A stretch of DNA of 64,000 nt from Rhodococcus tukisamuensis NBRC 100609 (lineage in GTDB: Bacteria; Actinomycetota; Actinomycetes; Mycobacteriales; Mycobacteriaceae). Below the pieces are notes generated by a model, which was not told the DNA's origin, made no database searches, and was given only the letters and a program-made list of their open reading frames with translations. The DNA lies in contig NZ_BCXG01000001.1 in NCBI RefSeq assembly GCF_001894985.1, positions 62,001-126,000 on the forward strand. Direction: 5' to 3'. The translations under genes and the position numbers were made by a program. Position 1 is the first letter of the stretch. Each line of letters begins with the position of its first letter. Shown here one piece after another: positions 9,231 through 18,034 of this stretch.

Positions 9231-9986
9231 ATGAGCACCGCCCGCCGCGACGAGATTCTCCTTCACGCCGCGCAGCTGTTCTGCGAGCGGGGGGTCGCCG
9301 GCACCACCGTCCGCGACATCGCCGATGCGGTCGGCATCCTGTCCGGGAGCCTCTACCACTACTTCGGTTCCAAGGACGCGATCGCCCTCGAGATCGTGGT
9401 GACCTTCCTCGACGACCTCAACGAGCGTTACGAGGCGACGACCGACCCCGCGCTGTCCGCGCGGGAGCGGCTCTCGCAGATGGTCGCGCAGTCGTTCGCG
9501 GCCGCGGCCGACCACCCGTTCGCCACCGAGATCTACCAGAACGAGGGCTGGCTGTCCGCGCAGCCCGCCGAGAGCCGGATCGCCACCTCGGTCGCCCGCG
9601 CCCACGACTTCTGGCGGTCGGCAATCGGTCTCGGTGTGGCCGAGGGGGAGTTGCGCGACGACATCGACCCCGAGCACTTCCATCGGATGATCCGCGAGTC
9701 GGTCTGGTCGACGGTGCGGTTGTCCCGTCCGACCCTGCGGGAGTCGGCCGAGCAGTTGCGTCACGAGCTCATCACCGTGTTCCTGGACGGGTTTGCCAGC
9801 CCGGGCGCCGCCCGGCCGGCGGCCGGGCCGCGCCGCCCCGTCGCGCCCGTGGCGGCGGACGTCGGGAGTGCCGACCGGGCCGTTGCCGGTGCGGACGCCG
9901 GTGCGGACGATCTCGCGGAGCTGAGGCGCGACCTGCGTGAGCTCAAGGACGCCGTGCGCGCGCTCCAGCGCGGCCGCGAGGGCTGA
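9231..9986 (+). CDS. TetR family regulator, KstR2-like
   Basis: A 251-residue repressor. The HTH at residues 5-55 has ILLHAAQLFCERG, then TTVRDIADAVGILSGSLYHYFGSKD; the GILSGSLYHxFxSK recognition helix is that of KstR2, the acyl-CoA-responsive repressor of late sterol-ring catabolism. Residues 70-195 are the ligand domain. Beyond about residue 195 it has a Pro/Ala linker and a charged helix (DLAELRRDLRELKDAVRAL) not usual in KstR2, perhaps a coiled coil. Start chosen at ATG 9231 behind GAGGGGGA; an earlier in-frame start would bury the operator. Two matching operators suggest it controls itself and the ABC/ligase operon downstream. Confidence 0.8.
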   Translation: MSTARRDEILLHAAQLFCERGVAGTTVRDIADAVGILSGSLYHYFGSKDAIALEIVVTFLDDLNERYEATTDPALSARERLSQMVAQSFAAAADHPFATEIYQNEGWLSAQPAESRIATSVARAHDFWRSAIGLGVAEGELRDDIDPEHFHRMIRESVWSTVRLSRPTLRESAEQLRHELITVFLDGFASPGAARPAAGPRRPVAPVAADVGSADRAVAGADAGADDLAELRRDLRELKDAVRALQRGREG

Positions 9987-10080
9987 CCCGGGGCCCACCC
10001 TCCCCTGCCCGGCGGCCCGGACTCTGCCCCGGCCGTCGGGGTCCCGATCGGTCGGCGCGTGGCGGCCGGTTTACCCGCCT

Positions 10081-10145
10081 TTGACTTTCCCGTGTGACCC
10101 ACGGCATACTCGCCCTGGCCAAGCGTCCAATCAAGCGCTTGATTG
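10081..10145 (+). promoter_or_regulatory. Promoter and perfect KstR2-type operator of the ABC/ligase operon
   Basis: TTGACT at 10081-10086 and CATACT at 10105-10110 form a plausible -35/-10 pair with an 18-bp spacer. Just downstream, CAATCAAGCGCTTGATTG (10128-10145) is a perfect 18-bp palindrome that contains an exact match to AnCAAGnnCTTGnT. Placed at or just after the expected transcription start, 46 bp before the first gene, it would act as a repressor site for the upstream TetR. Confidence 0.65.
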
Positions 10146-10190
10146 ATTCGCCAAACTGGTGAAGGTTCGTGGCGACGACAGGAGTCGACT

Positions 10191-11375
10191 GTGAGAATCG
10201 GAAAGGCCGCGCCGCTACTGGTGGCCGCGGCCCTGGGGTTGACGGGCTGCGCGTCGGTGACCGTGATGTCGCCGGAGACGATCGTTATCGGGCTCGACGA
10301 GGACTCGACGGGGCCGGGCGCGTCGTACAGCACCATCGCGGGGCAGACCGTCCGGATCGCGGTCGACCTGCTCAACGAGCAGGGCGGAATCGACGGCAAG
10401 CGCATCGAGCTCGTCGTGGAGAACGACGAGAGCAGTCCGACCAAGACCCCGTCGATCATCCGCAAACTCGTCGACCAGGGCGCGAGCGCGGTGCTGCTCG
10501 CCACCGGCAGCGGTTCGGTGCTGCAGGCGAAGTCGGTGCTCACGCAGTCGCAGATCCCCGCCATCGCGCCGGTGGTGCTCAGCGACGCCTTCGCTTCGGC
10601 GCCTGGCAACGACTACTCGTTCATGATCCCGAACTCCCTCAAGCAGTACGCCGAGGTGTACTGCGGGGCGTTCGAGAAGCTCGGCTACCGGACGCTCGGC
10701 ATCCTCGGCGACGCCAGTGCCTCCATCGACGGCATCATCAAGACGCTGCGGCCGGCGCTGGAGAAGTGCGCGACCGTGACCACGGTGGAGAAGGCCCCGG
10801 TCGACGCCGCCGACCTGACCGCGCAGGCCTCCCGGGTGGTCGGGACCGTCCCCGACGCCATCCTGGTGGCCAGCATCGGCGGCCACTTCGAGATCCTCGC
10901 GCACAACACCCTCGCGAAGATCGCCCCGGACACCCAGCGCTTCTCGCTCGCCTCGATCGGCAACCAGCCCAAGTCGTGGGCGCTGGCCGACCCCGGCGCG
11001 CTCGACGGCATGGTCTACATGGGCAGCCTCAGTTCGGGCAACCCGCGCACGGCTGCGCTCACCGAGAAGCTGCGCGCGGTCAAGGGCCCCGACTACGTGC
11101 TCACCGCCTACGACGCCCAGGCGTACGACGCGGTGATGATGTTGGCCCGAGCCATCGAGATCGCCGGCGACCACACCGACCGCGTCAAGGTGCGCGACGG
11201 CCTGCGGCAGGTATCGGGCCTGCCCGCGTCCTTCGGCCAGGACCGGCTGACCCTGTCGTTCAGTCCCGGCGACCACCTGGCGCCGGACAGCCTGTGCGGC
11301 CTGGTCCTGGTCGACTTCGGTCCGGACAACCAGCCCAGTGGCCCCTGGGATTCCTACCAACCGCCGTGCAGCTGA
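10191..11375 (+). CDS. ABC transporter substrate-binding lipoprotein (branched-chain amino-acid type)
   Basis: A 394-residue protein with a signal peptide and lipobox LTGC, then a Peripla_BP_6-like fold (ETIVIGLDEDSTGPGASYSTIAGQTVRIAVDLLNE in part; GGIDGKRIELVVENDESSPTK; LVDQGASAVLLATGSG). It captures the substrate outside the cell for the two permeases that follow. Start chosen at GTG 10191 behind AGGAG; the in-frame TTG at 10143 lies inside the operator. The neighbouring acyl-CoA ligase and KstR2-like control suggest an organic acid rather than an amino acid, which is inference. Confidence 0.82.
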   Translation: MRIGKAAPLLVAAALGLTGCASVTVMSPETIVIGLDEDSTGPGASYSTIAGQTVRIAVDLLNEQGGIDGKRIELVVENDESSPTKTPSIIRKLVDQGASAVLLATGSGSVLQAKSVLTQSQIPAIAPVVLSDAFASAPGNDYSFMIPNSLKQYAEVYCGAFEKLGYRTLGILGDASASIDGIIKTLRPALEKCATVTTVEKAPVDAADLTAQASRVVGTVPDAILVASIGGHFEILAHNTLAKIAPDTQRFSLASIGNQPKSWALADPGALDGMVYMGSLSSGNPRTAALTEKLRAVKGPDYVLTAYDAQAYDAVMMLARAIEIAGDHTDRVKVRDGLRQVSGLPASFGQDRLTLSFSPGDHLAPDSLCGLVLVDFGPDNQPSGPWDSYQPPCS

Positions 11376-11390
11376 CGAAGGAGTCCCCGG

Positions 11391-12266
11391 ATGACTGACG
11401 TACAACTCTGGCTCGCCGCCGTCGAGATCGGCGCCTTCTTCTCTCTGATCGCCCTGGGCATGTACCTGGTCGTGGTGGGAGCGGACTTCTTCAACTTCGC
11501 CATGGGGCCGTATGCGATGGCCGCGGCCATGGCCTGCAGCGCCGTCGTGGTCAATTACGGTGTGCCGCTGTGGCTTGCGCTCGTGCTCGGTGTGGCCGTG
11601 GGCGTCGTGCTGTCGGTGGCGACGGACCTGCTCGTGGTCCAGCAGGTCCAGAAGCGCTCCGGCCGGGGAGAACTCCCGGCACTGGTCGCGGTGACCGCGG
11701 TGCTGTTCGCGGTGCAGCAGCTCTCCGGCACGATCTTCGGGCGCACCCCGCTGCCCGGCCAGAAGCTCCTCGACGCCGAGCCGTTCACCGTCGCCGGCGC
11801 CACCGTCGACACCGCCTCCGTCACCCTGATCGGGGGCACGCTGCTGGTGTTCGCGGTGGTGGGGATCTGGCTGCAGACCTCGCAGACCGGTCGCCTGCTC
11901 CGCGCGGTCGGCGACAACCCGGACGCGGCGCGGGTGCTCGGGCTGCCGGTGGCCCGGATCCGTCTGGTGGCGTTCACGGCCGCGGGCGTCATCGCCGCCG
12001 TCGCGGGACTGCTGTTCGCGCCCAAGGCCGGCGTGCAGTTCACCAGTGGGCTCTCCTGGACCCTGACCGCCTTCCTGGCGCTGGTGATCGGCGGTACCGG
12101 CCGGAGCTGGGCGCCGCTGATCGGCGGCATGCTGCTCGGGTTCGTCCAGGTCTTCGCCCCGTTCTACTTCGGTGCGAGCGCGGCGCAGACGGCGATTCTC
12201 GTTCTCGCGCTGGTCTTTTTCGCCTTCCGGCCGGAGGGCGTGTTCTCGAGGAAGGTGCGCGTCTGA
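11391..12266 (+). CDS. Branched-chain-type ABC transporter permease (LivH family)
   Basis: A 291-residue membrane protein with about eight hydrophobic segments and the LivH architecture (ALGMYLVVVGADFFNFAMGPYAMAAA at the N-terminus in place of the usual GLxLIFGxxGxxNFAHG, and the loop VGDNPDAARVLGLPVARIRLVAF). With the LivM-type partner it forms the import channel. Its ATG lies 15 bp after the binding-protein stop, and its stop overlaps the next ATG by one base (TGATG). The diverged N-terminal motif separates it from true amino-acid LivH. Confidence 0.85.
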   Translation: MTDVQLWLAAVEIGAFFSLIALGMYLVVVGADFFNFAMGPYAMAAAMACSAVVVNYGVPLWLALVLGVAVGVVLSVATDLLVVQQVQKRSGRGELPALVAVTAVLFAVQQLSGTIFGRTPLPGQKLLDAEPFTVAGATVDTASVTLIGGTLLVFAVVGIWLQTSQTGRLLRAVGDNPDAARVLGLPVARIRLVAFTAAGVIAAVAGLLFAPKAGVQFTSGLSWTLTAFLALVIGGTGRSWAPLIGGMLLGFVQVFAPFYFGASAAQTAILVLALVFFAFRPEGVFSRKVRV

Positions 12267-13321
12267 TGACCGTCACAACACGTTGGTCCGGCACCGGACG
12301 CAGGTCCGGCCGGACCGGTACTCCCGCCGCCGCCGCGCCGCGTCGCGGGCGGAGGGCCCTGACCGGCATCGCGGTCGAGACCGCGATCACCCTCACCGTG
12401 GTGGCCGTCGTGCTGGCCTGGATGGGGCCGAGCCTCTACCGGCAGGACCTGGTGTTCCTCGCCGCCACCTACTCCCTGATCGCCCTCGGCATGTACATCC
12501 CGTTCGTGATGGCGGGGTCCCTGTCGATGGCCTACAGCGCGTACGCCGCCATCGGCGCCTACGGGGTGGCACTGATCTCGGTGCGCACGGGGCTGTCGAT
12601 GTGGTGGGGCTGGATCCTCGGTGCGCTGGTCGCGGCGGTGGTCGCGGTGGTGCTGAGCCTGGCCACCCAGAAGCTGTCCGGCTTCTACCTCGCCGCCGTG
12701 ACCCTGCTGTTCGGCATGGCCTTCGAGCACTGGCTGATCGACGGGCCCGCCTTCACCGGTGGCTCCGCCGGCATCTCCGGCGTCGAGGCCGTCACGATCT
12801 TCGGCTGGCAGCCGCCGCGGTACGCCCTCGTCGTCCTGGCCATCTTGTTCGTCTGCCTGGTCGCGGTGGTGGTCGACCGGCTGCGCAAGTCGGTGTGGGG
12901 GTTGACGTTGCGCGCCTCGCGGGACAACAAGAACCTGGCCCGCTCCTCGGGCGTCAACCCGGCGCACCTGACGGTCGTCGCGCTCGCGGTCGGCGCCGCC
13001 ATCGCGTCCACCGGCGGGTCGCTGTTCACGGTGTCCGTGCAGGCCGTCACGCCCGAGACCTTCACCCTGAGCATCGTCTTCCTGGCCATCTTCATGCCGA
13101 TCATCGGCGGGCGGAACTCGGCCTGGGGCGCCCCACTGGGCGCGGTGATCGTGGTGGTCGTGACCCTGAACATGCCCGGCTACCAGGGCAGCGGCGAACT
13201 GCTGCTGGCACTCGCGGTGCTGGTGATCCTGATCGCGGCCCCGGGCGGGGTCATCGGCTGGGCCGCGTCGGCACTGACGCGGCTGGTACCGCGGTCGAAC
13301 AACGGAAGGGAACAGCTGTGA
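12266..13321 (+). CDS. Branched-chain-type ABC transporter permease (LivM family)
   Basis: A 351-residue membrane protein with a basic 35-residue N-terminal tail and about ten hydrophobic segments. It shows LIALGMYIPFVMAGSLSMAYSAYAAIGAYG, the LivM-type core motif (residues about 70-100), and the coupling loop LRASRDNKNLARSSGVNPAHLTV. It is coupled to the LivH-type gene by a one-base overlap and to the ATPase by GTGA. Partner of the preceding permease. Confidence 0.85.
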   Translation: MTVTTRWSGTGRRSGRTGTPAAAAPRRGRRALTGIAVETAITLTVVAVVLAWMGPSLYRQDLVFLAATYSLIALGMYIPFVMAGSLSMAYSAYAAIGAYGVALISVRTGLSMWWGWILGALVAAVVAVVLSLATQKLSGFYLAAVTLLFGMAFEHWLIDGPAFTGGSAGISGVEAVTIFGWQPPRYALVVLAILFVCLVAVVVDRLRKSVWGLTLRASRDNKNLARSSGVNPAHLTVVALAVGAAIASTGGSLFTVSVQAVTPETFTLSIVFLAIFMPIIGGRNSAWGAPLGAVIVVVVTLNMPGYQGSGELLLALAVLVILIAAPGGVIGWAASALTRLVPRSNNGREQL

Positions 13322-14121
13322 GCGAGAGTATCGGGACGTCGCTGCTCGAGGAGACCGCGCTGCTCGAGATTCGGGGACTGACCAAGTCCTACGGCGGACT
13401 TCGTGCGGTCGACGACGTCTCCTTCACCGTCGCGCCGGGCGAGGTGATCGGCCTGGTCGGACCCAACGGCGCCGGCAAGACCACCCTGGTCGACTGCATC
13501 TTCGGCACCCAGCAGGCCGACGCGGGCACCGTGCGACTGTCCGGGCGCGCGCTGACCGGCGGCAGCGACCGGCGCGCCCGCCAGGGACTCTCGCGCACCT
13601 TCCAGCACCCGCAGTTGGCGCTGGAGCTGAGCGCGGTGGAGAACATCGTGCCCGGCATCTACGGGCACCGGATGCGCTCGCCGCTGCACTCGCTGTGGTG
13701 GGCGCTCAAGGGGCCGTTCGAGGACCCGTCCGTCGCGGACCGGCGGGCGCGCGCCGTCGCGGCCGAGTACTCGATCACCGACACCACCAGCAACTGCGGC
13801 GACCTGAGCCTGGGTGGGCAGCGGCTGGTGGAGGTGGCGCGGGCGATGGCGACCGACCCGCAGGTGCTGCTGCTCGACGAGCCGTTCGCCGGTGCCGACC
13901 ACAACGGCATCGTGGCAATCGCCGGGGCGGTCCGTCAGATCCAGCAGCAGGGACGCGGGGTGGTCCTGGTCGACCACAACGTCGACCTCATCGCCGAGCT
14001 CGCCACCACCGTGGTCCTGCTCAACTTCGGTGCGGTCGCATTCCACGGCAGTCCCGCGGAATGCCTGGCGAGCGACGCCATGCGTGAGGTGTACTTCGGT
14101 GCGGGAGAGGAAAACACATGA
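13318..14121 (+). CDS. ABC transporter ATP-binding protein (LivG family)
   Basis: A 267-residue ATPase. Walker A is GPNGAGKTT, the signature is a degenerate LSLGGQRLVEVARA, Walker B is VLLLDEPFAGADHNG, and the H-loop is VVLVDHNVDLIAEL. The LivG-specific helical insert after TFQHPQL is present. Start is GTG 13318, overlapping the permease stop as GTGA. The altered signature (extra Leu between LS and GGQ) is unusual but ATPase residues are intact. Confidence 0.85.
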   Translation: MSESIGTSLLEETALLEIRGLTKSYGGLRAVDDVSFTVAPGEVIGLVGPNGAGKTTLVDCIFGTQQADAGTVRLSGRALTGGSDRRARQGLSRTFQHPQLALELSAVENIVPGIYGHRMRSPLHSLWWALKGPFEDPSVADRRARAVAAEYSITDTTSNCGDLSLGGQRLVEVARAMATDPQVLLLDEPFAGADHNGIVAIAGAVRQIQQQGRGVVLVDHNVDLIAELATTVVLLNFGAVAFHGSPAECLASDAMREVYFGAGEENT

Positions 14122-14831
14122 CAACGCTGGAGGTGCGCGACATCTGCGTGCGCTACGGCTCGGCGGTGGCGGTGCACGGCGCCACGTTCACGGCCCCGTC
14201 CGGCACCGTCACCGCGGTGGTCGGCCCCAACGGTGCGGGCAAGACGAGCCTGTTCGGGGCGGTCTACGGCTCCACCCGCGCCACCGGCTCGGTCACCGTC
14301 GACGGTCGGCGGGTGGACAACCTGCCCGCGGCCCGTCGGGTGCGGGAGGGCTTCGCCTACGTGCCGCAGGGCCGGCAGCTGTTCATGAAGATGTCGGTGC
14401 TCGAGAACCTGAGGGTGGGCGCGGACCTGCTCGGACTGGGCAAGGACTCCGTCGACTCCGCCCTCGACCGGTTCCCGGTGCTGCGTGAGCGCGCGCAGTC
14501 GTACGCGGGCGTGCTCAGCGGCGGCGAGCAGCAGATGCTCGTGCTCGGCCGGGCGCTGCTGGCGACGCCGAAGGTGCTGCTGCTCGACGAGATGACGACC
14601 GGCCTCGCACCGAAGATCGTGGGACAACTGCGGACCCTGGTCACGGACCTCGCGGCGGAGGGCGTGACCGTCCTGATCGCGGAGCCGTCGCTCGCCGCGC
14701 TGGGGCCGATCGCCGCGCGCGGCTACGTGATGCAGCGGGGAGAGCTGATCGTCGCCTGCGACGACCCCGCCGAACTGGACACCGCATACAAACAGTCGAT
14801 GGGCGTCGTCGACGCCGCGAGGGGGAACTGA
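14118..14831 (+). CDS. ABC transporter ATP-binding protein (LivF family)
   Basis: A 237-residue ATPase with Walker A GPNGAGKTS, Q-loop YVPQGRQLFMKMSVLENL, signature LSGGEQQMLVLGRAL and Walker B VLLLDEMTTGLAPKI (DEM in place of the usual DEP). It forms a dimer with the LivG-type subunit. ATG 14118 overlaps the preceding stop as ATGA. Only four bases separate its stop from the acyl-CoA ligase, so all six genes form one operon. Confidence 0.85.
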   Translation: MTTLEVRDICVRYGSAVAVHGATFTAPSGTVTAVVGPNGAGKTSLFGAVYGSTRATGSVTVDGRRVDNLPAARRVREGFAYVPQGRQLFMKMSVLENLRVGADLLGLGKDSVDSALDRFPVLRERAQSYAGVLSGGEQQMLVLGRALLATPKVLLLDEMTTGLAPKIVGQLRTLVTDLAAEGVTVLIAEPSLAALGPIAARGYVMQRGELIVACDDPAELDTAYKQSMGVVDAARGN

Positions 14832-14835
14832 CCTG

Positions 14836-16482
14836 ATGGACCAGCAGACGACCACCGGTATCGAGGTCGGTGAGTTCGCGTCCGCCCCGGAGAAATTCCT
14901 GGGTGTGAGCATCAGTGAGATGGTGCGGCACTGGGCGTTGACCACCCCCGACGCGGTGGCATTCGTCAGCCCCGGCACGCGCGTGACGTGGGCCGAGTAC
15001 GACGCTGCGGCGGACCGCGTCGCGTCGGCGTTGGCGGTACTTCCGGACGAGCACGCGCCGGTGGCGCTGTACCTGCCGGACACCATGGTCTTCCACGCGG
15101 CGCTGTGCGGCGCCTACCGGGCCGGGCGCATCGCGGTCGGGATCGGATCGCGTTCGGGCATCAAGGAACTCGCTCACCTGATGGGCCGGGCGGGTTGCCG
15201 GACGCTGATCACCACCGGCACCCTGCGGGGTCAGGACAACGCCGGACTGGTCGACGAGTTGTCCACTCGGGCAGGCATTCCCGACAACGTCGTGTTCCTC
15301 GACGAGCGCGGCGGCGTGGACGTGCAGGTGGCCGACGGGCCCGGCGCGCGGCGCAAGGTGCAGGTGACCGAGCGCCGGTTCGCCGCCACCAGTCCACAGT
15401 TCTCCATCTCCGACGTCTCGATGCTCAACTCCACCTCCGGCACCACCGGACTGCCGAAATTGGTCACCCAGACCGAGGAGCGCTGGATCGCCTTCTCCCG
15501 GGTGGCGGCCGCGGCCGGCCGGATCGGCCGCAGCGACGTGTTCTTCGGGGCCGTGCCGGCGCCCTTCGGCTTCGGGCTGTGGACCTCGCACTTCCTGCCC
15601 GCGCTGCTCGGCGCCCCCAACGTGGTGATCGAACGCTTCCACGTCGACACGATGATCGACCTGCTGGTCAGCGAGCGGGTGACGGTGCTCAACTGCGTCA
15701 GCACCCAGTTCAAGATGCTGCTGCGCTCCGAGCACGGGCGCACCGCGGATCTCGGTGCGCTGCGGGCGATGTTCACCGGCGGCGAGGCGGTGCCGTACTC
15801 CGAGGCGCTCGCGTTCGAGGAGCGCACCGGGGCCGCGGTGCTGCAGTTCTACGGATCCAACGAGACCGGGGCGGTGAGCGTCACCACGGTCGACGACGAC
15901 CCCGATACCCGGCTGCGTACCTGCGGGCACGTCATCGACAACATGCAGGTGCGGGTGTTCGACGATGCCGGCGCCGAGGTTCACGGAGACCAGCGCCGCG
16001 GCCAGCCCGGCGTCAACGGCCCGCTGATGTGCCACGGCTACTGGGACGACGACGACGCCAACCGGGAGCTCTACACCGACGACGGCTGGATGCTGCTCGG
16101 CGACATCGTCGAGATCGACCGGGAAAACCGGGTGCGGGTGGTCGGGCGCAAGGCGGACATCATCATTCGGGGTGGCAAGAACATCTCCGCCGTGGAGGTG
16201 GAGGAGTTCGTGCGCGCCCACCCGGCCGTGGTGCTGGTCTCCGTCGTCGGCGTCGAGGACGAGCTGTTCGGGGAGAAGGTCTGCGCGGTCGTGGTCACCG
16301 AGGACGGCTCGGACCTGCCGACCGCGGAGCTGACCGGCTGGCTCACCGCGAACGGCGTCACCCGCGAGTACATCCCCGAGCACGTCGTCACCGTGGACCA
16401 GCTGCCGATGGCCCCCGGCGGCAAGGTCGCCAAGGGCGAGGTGAAGTCGCTGGCCGCCGCCCGGGTCATGGCGACCGCGTAG
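14836..16482 (+). CDS. AMP-forming acyl-CoA ligase / synthetase
   Basis: A 548-residue ANL-superfamily enzyme. The AMP-binding motif is NSTSGTTGLPK (about residue 195), the A5 motif YGSNETG, the A7 motif DGWMLLGDIVEID, the hinge GRKADIIIRGGKNISAVEVEE and the C-terminal catalytic Lys lies in PGGKVAKGEVK. It should adenylate a carboxylic acid and transfer it to CoA. As the last gene of the importer operon it probably activates the imported substrate. KstR2-type control resembles that of fadD3, which activates a steroid-ring propanoate in mycobacteria, but this protein is not clearly FadD3; the substrate is open. Confidence 0.85.
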   Translation: MDQQTTTGIEVGEFASAPEKFLGVSISEMVRHWALTTPDAVAFVSPGTRVTWAEYDAAADRVASALAVLPDEHAPVALYLPDTMVFHAALCGAYRAGRIAVGIGSRSGIKELAHLMGRAGCRTLITTGTLRGQDNAGLVDELSTRAGIPDNVVFLDERGGVDVQVADGPGARRKVQVTERRFAATSPQFSISDVSMLNSTSGTTGLPKLVTQTEERWIAFSRVAAAAGRIGRSDVFFGAVPAPFGFGLWTSHFLPALLGAPNVVIERFHVDTMIDLLVSERVTVLNCVSTQFKMLLRSEHGRTADLGALRAMFTGGEAVPYSEALAFEERTGAAVLQFYGSNETGAVSVTTVDDDPDTRLRTCGHVIDNMQVRVFDDAGAEVHGDQRRGQPGVNGPLMCHGYWDDDDANRELYTDDGWMLLGDIVEIDRENRVRVVGRKADIIIRGGKNISAVEVEEFVRAHPAVVLVSVVGVEDELFGEKVCAVVVTEDGSDLPTAELTGWLTANGVTREYIPEHVVTVDQLPMAPGGKVAKGEVKSLAAARVMATA

Positions 16483-16508
16483 CCCGACGCGGGCGGGGGT
16501 GACGCGGC

Positions 16509-17921
16509 TCAGTGGATCAGGTACGGCGAGACCGAGCTGCGGTGCTCGTTGATGTCGATGTCCTTGCCGAGCGGTGGGAAGGCGCGCTGCGGGCAGTTGG
16601 TCCGCTCGCAGACGCGGCAGCCGGCGCCGATCGGGGTGGCGATCTCTCGGTTGTCGAGGTCCAAGGCGTCCCCGTAGACGCTGCGGCCGGCGTGCCGCAG
16701 CTCGCAGCCGAGGCCGATGGCGAAGGTCTTGCCCGGCTGGCCGTACCGCACCGCGCGGCGCTCGACGGTGCGGGCCACCCACAGGTAGCTGCGGCCGTCC
16801 GGCATCTGCGCGATCTGGGTCATGATCTTGCCCGGGTACGCGAACGACTCGTAGACGTTCCACAGCGGGCAGGTGCCGCCGCTGGACGAGAAGTGGAAAC
16901 CGGTGGCGGACTGGCGTTTCGACATGTTTCCGGCACGGTCGACGCGGACGAAGGAGAACGGGATGCCGCGCTGCTTGGGCCGCTGCATCGTCGAGAGACG
17001 GTGGCAGATGGTCTCGTAACTCTGCGAGAAGAACGCGGAGAGCCGTTCGATGTCGTAGCGGAACTCCTCGGCCACGTCGTGGAACTGGCCGTACGGCAGC
17101 ACGGTGGCCGCGGCGAAGTAGTTGGCCAGGCCGAGCCTCGCCAGCGAGCGTGACGCGTCGGAGGTGAAGCTGCCCTCGTCGACGAGCTTGTCCAGCAGGT
17201 CGCCGCACTCGAGGAAGGCGAGCTCGGCCGCGAACTTGAACACCCGCTGACCGCCCGAGAGGTGCGGGGAGATCTCCAGGACCCGGCCGACGGGGTCGTA
17301 CCGGTGCAGGACACCCTCGCCGAGGTCGATGCGCTGGACGATCTGCACGTCGTGCACGGTCTCGAGACGGCGGGCGATCTCGCCCGCCACGTCGCCGCGG
17401 TGGAAGCGCATCCGCGCGGTGAGGTCCTCGGCGGCGGTGTCGAGCTCGTGCAGGTAGTTCTGACGCTGGTAGAAGTAGTCCCGCACCTCCTCGTGCGGCA
17501 TGGTGATCGAGCCGCTGCCGCTGCCGTCGCTGTACCGGTCCTCGGTGGCGGCGGCCAACTGCATCGTGGTGTTCCGGTACCGGCGGTGCATGTTGACCAT
17601 CGCCTTGGCCAGGCTCGGGTGTGCGGAGACCATCGCGGCGATCTCGTGGGCGTCGGCCTCGATGCCCATCTCCTGGTCGAGCGCGACCTCCCGCAGCTCG
17701 GCGATCAGGCGGGTGTCGTCCTGCGAGGAGAAGAAGCTGGTGTCGACGCCGAACACCTCGGTGATGCGCAGCAGCACCGGCACCGTCAGCGGGCGCACGT
17801 CGTGCTCGATCTGGTTCAGGTAGCTCGCCGAGATCTCCAGGGTCTGGGCGAGCGCGGCCTGGCTCATCCCACGTTCGCCGCGCAGTTGTCTCAGTCGCGC
17901 TCCCACGAAGGTCTTGGCCAT
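16509..17921 (-). CDS. ramB: Glyoxylate-pathway regulator RamB (XRE/ScfR family)
   Basis: A 470-residue regulator. Residues 8-62 are an XRE helix-turn-helix (LRQLRGERGMSQAALAQTLEIS, then ASYLNQIEHDVRPLT); the remainder is the short-chain fatty acyl regulator domain, ending in a conserved Cys-rich motif (CRVCERTNCPQRAFPP). RamB represses acetate and glyoxylate-cycle genes including aceA in Corynebacterium and Mycobacterium; placement 1.9 kb from aceA matches the mycobacterial order. A TAGCCT box ends six bases before ATG 17921 with no ribosome site, which suggests a leaderless mRNA. It converges with the acyl-CoA ligase. Confidence 0.9.
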   Translation of the reverse strand: MAKTFVGARLRQLRGERGMSQAALAQTLEISASYLNQIEHDVRPLTVPVLLRITEVFGVDTSFFSSQDDTRLIAELREVALDQEMGIEADAHEIAAMVSAHPSLAKAMVNMHRRYRNTTMQLAAATEDRYSDGSGSGSITMPHEEVRDYFYQRQNYLHELDTAAEDLTARMRFHRGDVAGEIARRLETVHDVQIVQRIDLGEGVLHRYDPVGRVLEISPHLSGGQRVFKFAAELAFLECGDLLDKLVDEGSFTSDASRSLARLGLANYFAAATVLPYGQFHDVAEEFRYDIERLSAFFSQSYETICHRLSTMQRPKQRGIPFSFVRVDRAGNMSKRQSATGFHFSSSGGTCPLWNVYESFAYPGKIMTQIAQMPDGRSYLWVARTVERRAVRYGQPGKTFAIGLGCELRHAGRSVYGDALDLDNREIATPIGAGCRVCERTNCPQRAFPPLGKDIDINEHRSSVSPYLIH

Positions 17922-17952
17922 TTCACCAGGCTACGAGGGGTTCGAAGGCTTG

Positions 17953-17968
17953 GCAACCTATGGTTTGC
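17953..17968. promoter_or_regulatory. Possible RamB autoregulatory site
   Basis: GGCAACC TAT GGTTTGC is an imperfect inverted repeat about 32 bp upstream of the ramB start and contains TTTGC(A), the core reported for RamB sites. It sits near the expected -35 of the leaderless ramB promoter, and also upstream of the divergent lipase. Confidence 0.3.
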
Positions 17969-18034
17969 AGAATTAGCGGCGCGTGCCGCGGGCGGCTCCT
18001 ACGCTGGTGTCAGGTACAGCGAGGGGCGGCCGAG

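Noticed and set aside
14641-17208. 855-codon open frame on the minus strand
   Set aside because: It lies antisense to the acyl-CoA ligase and overlaps ramB in another frame; Arg/His/Gly-rich composition with no motif, a GC-bias shadow.
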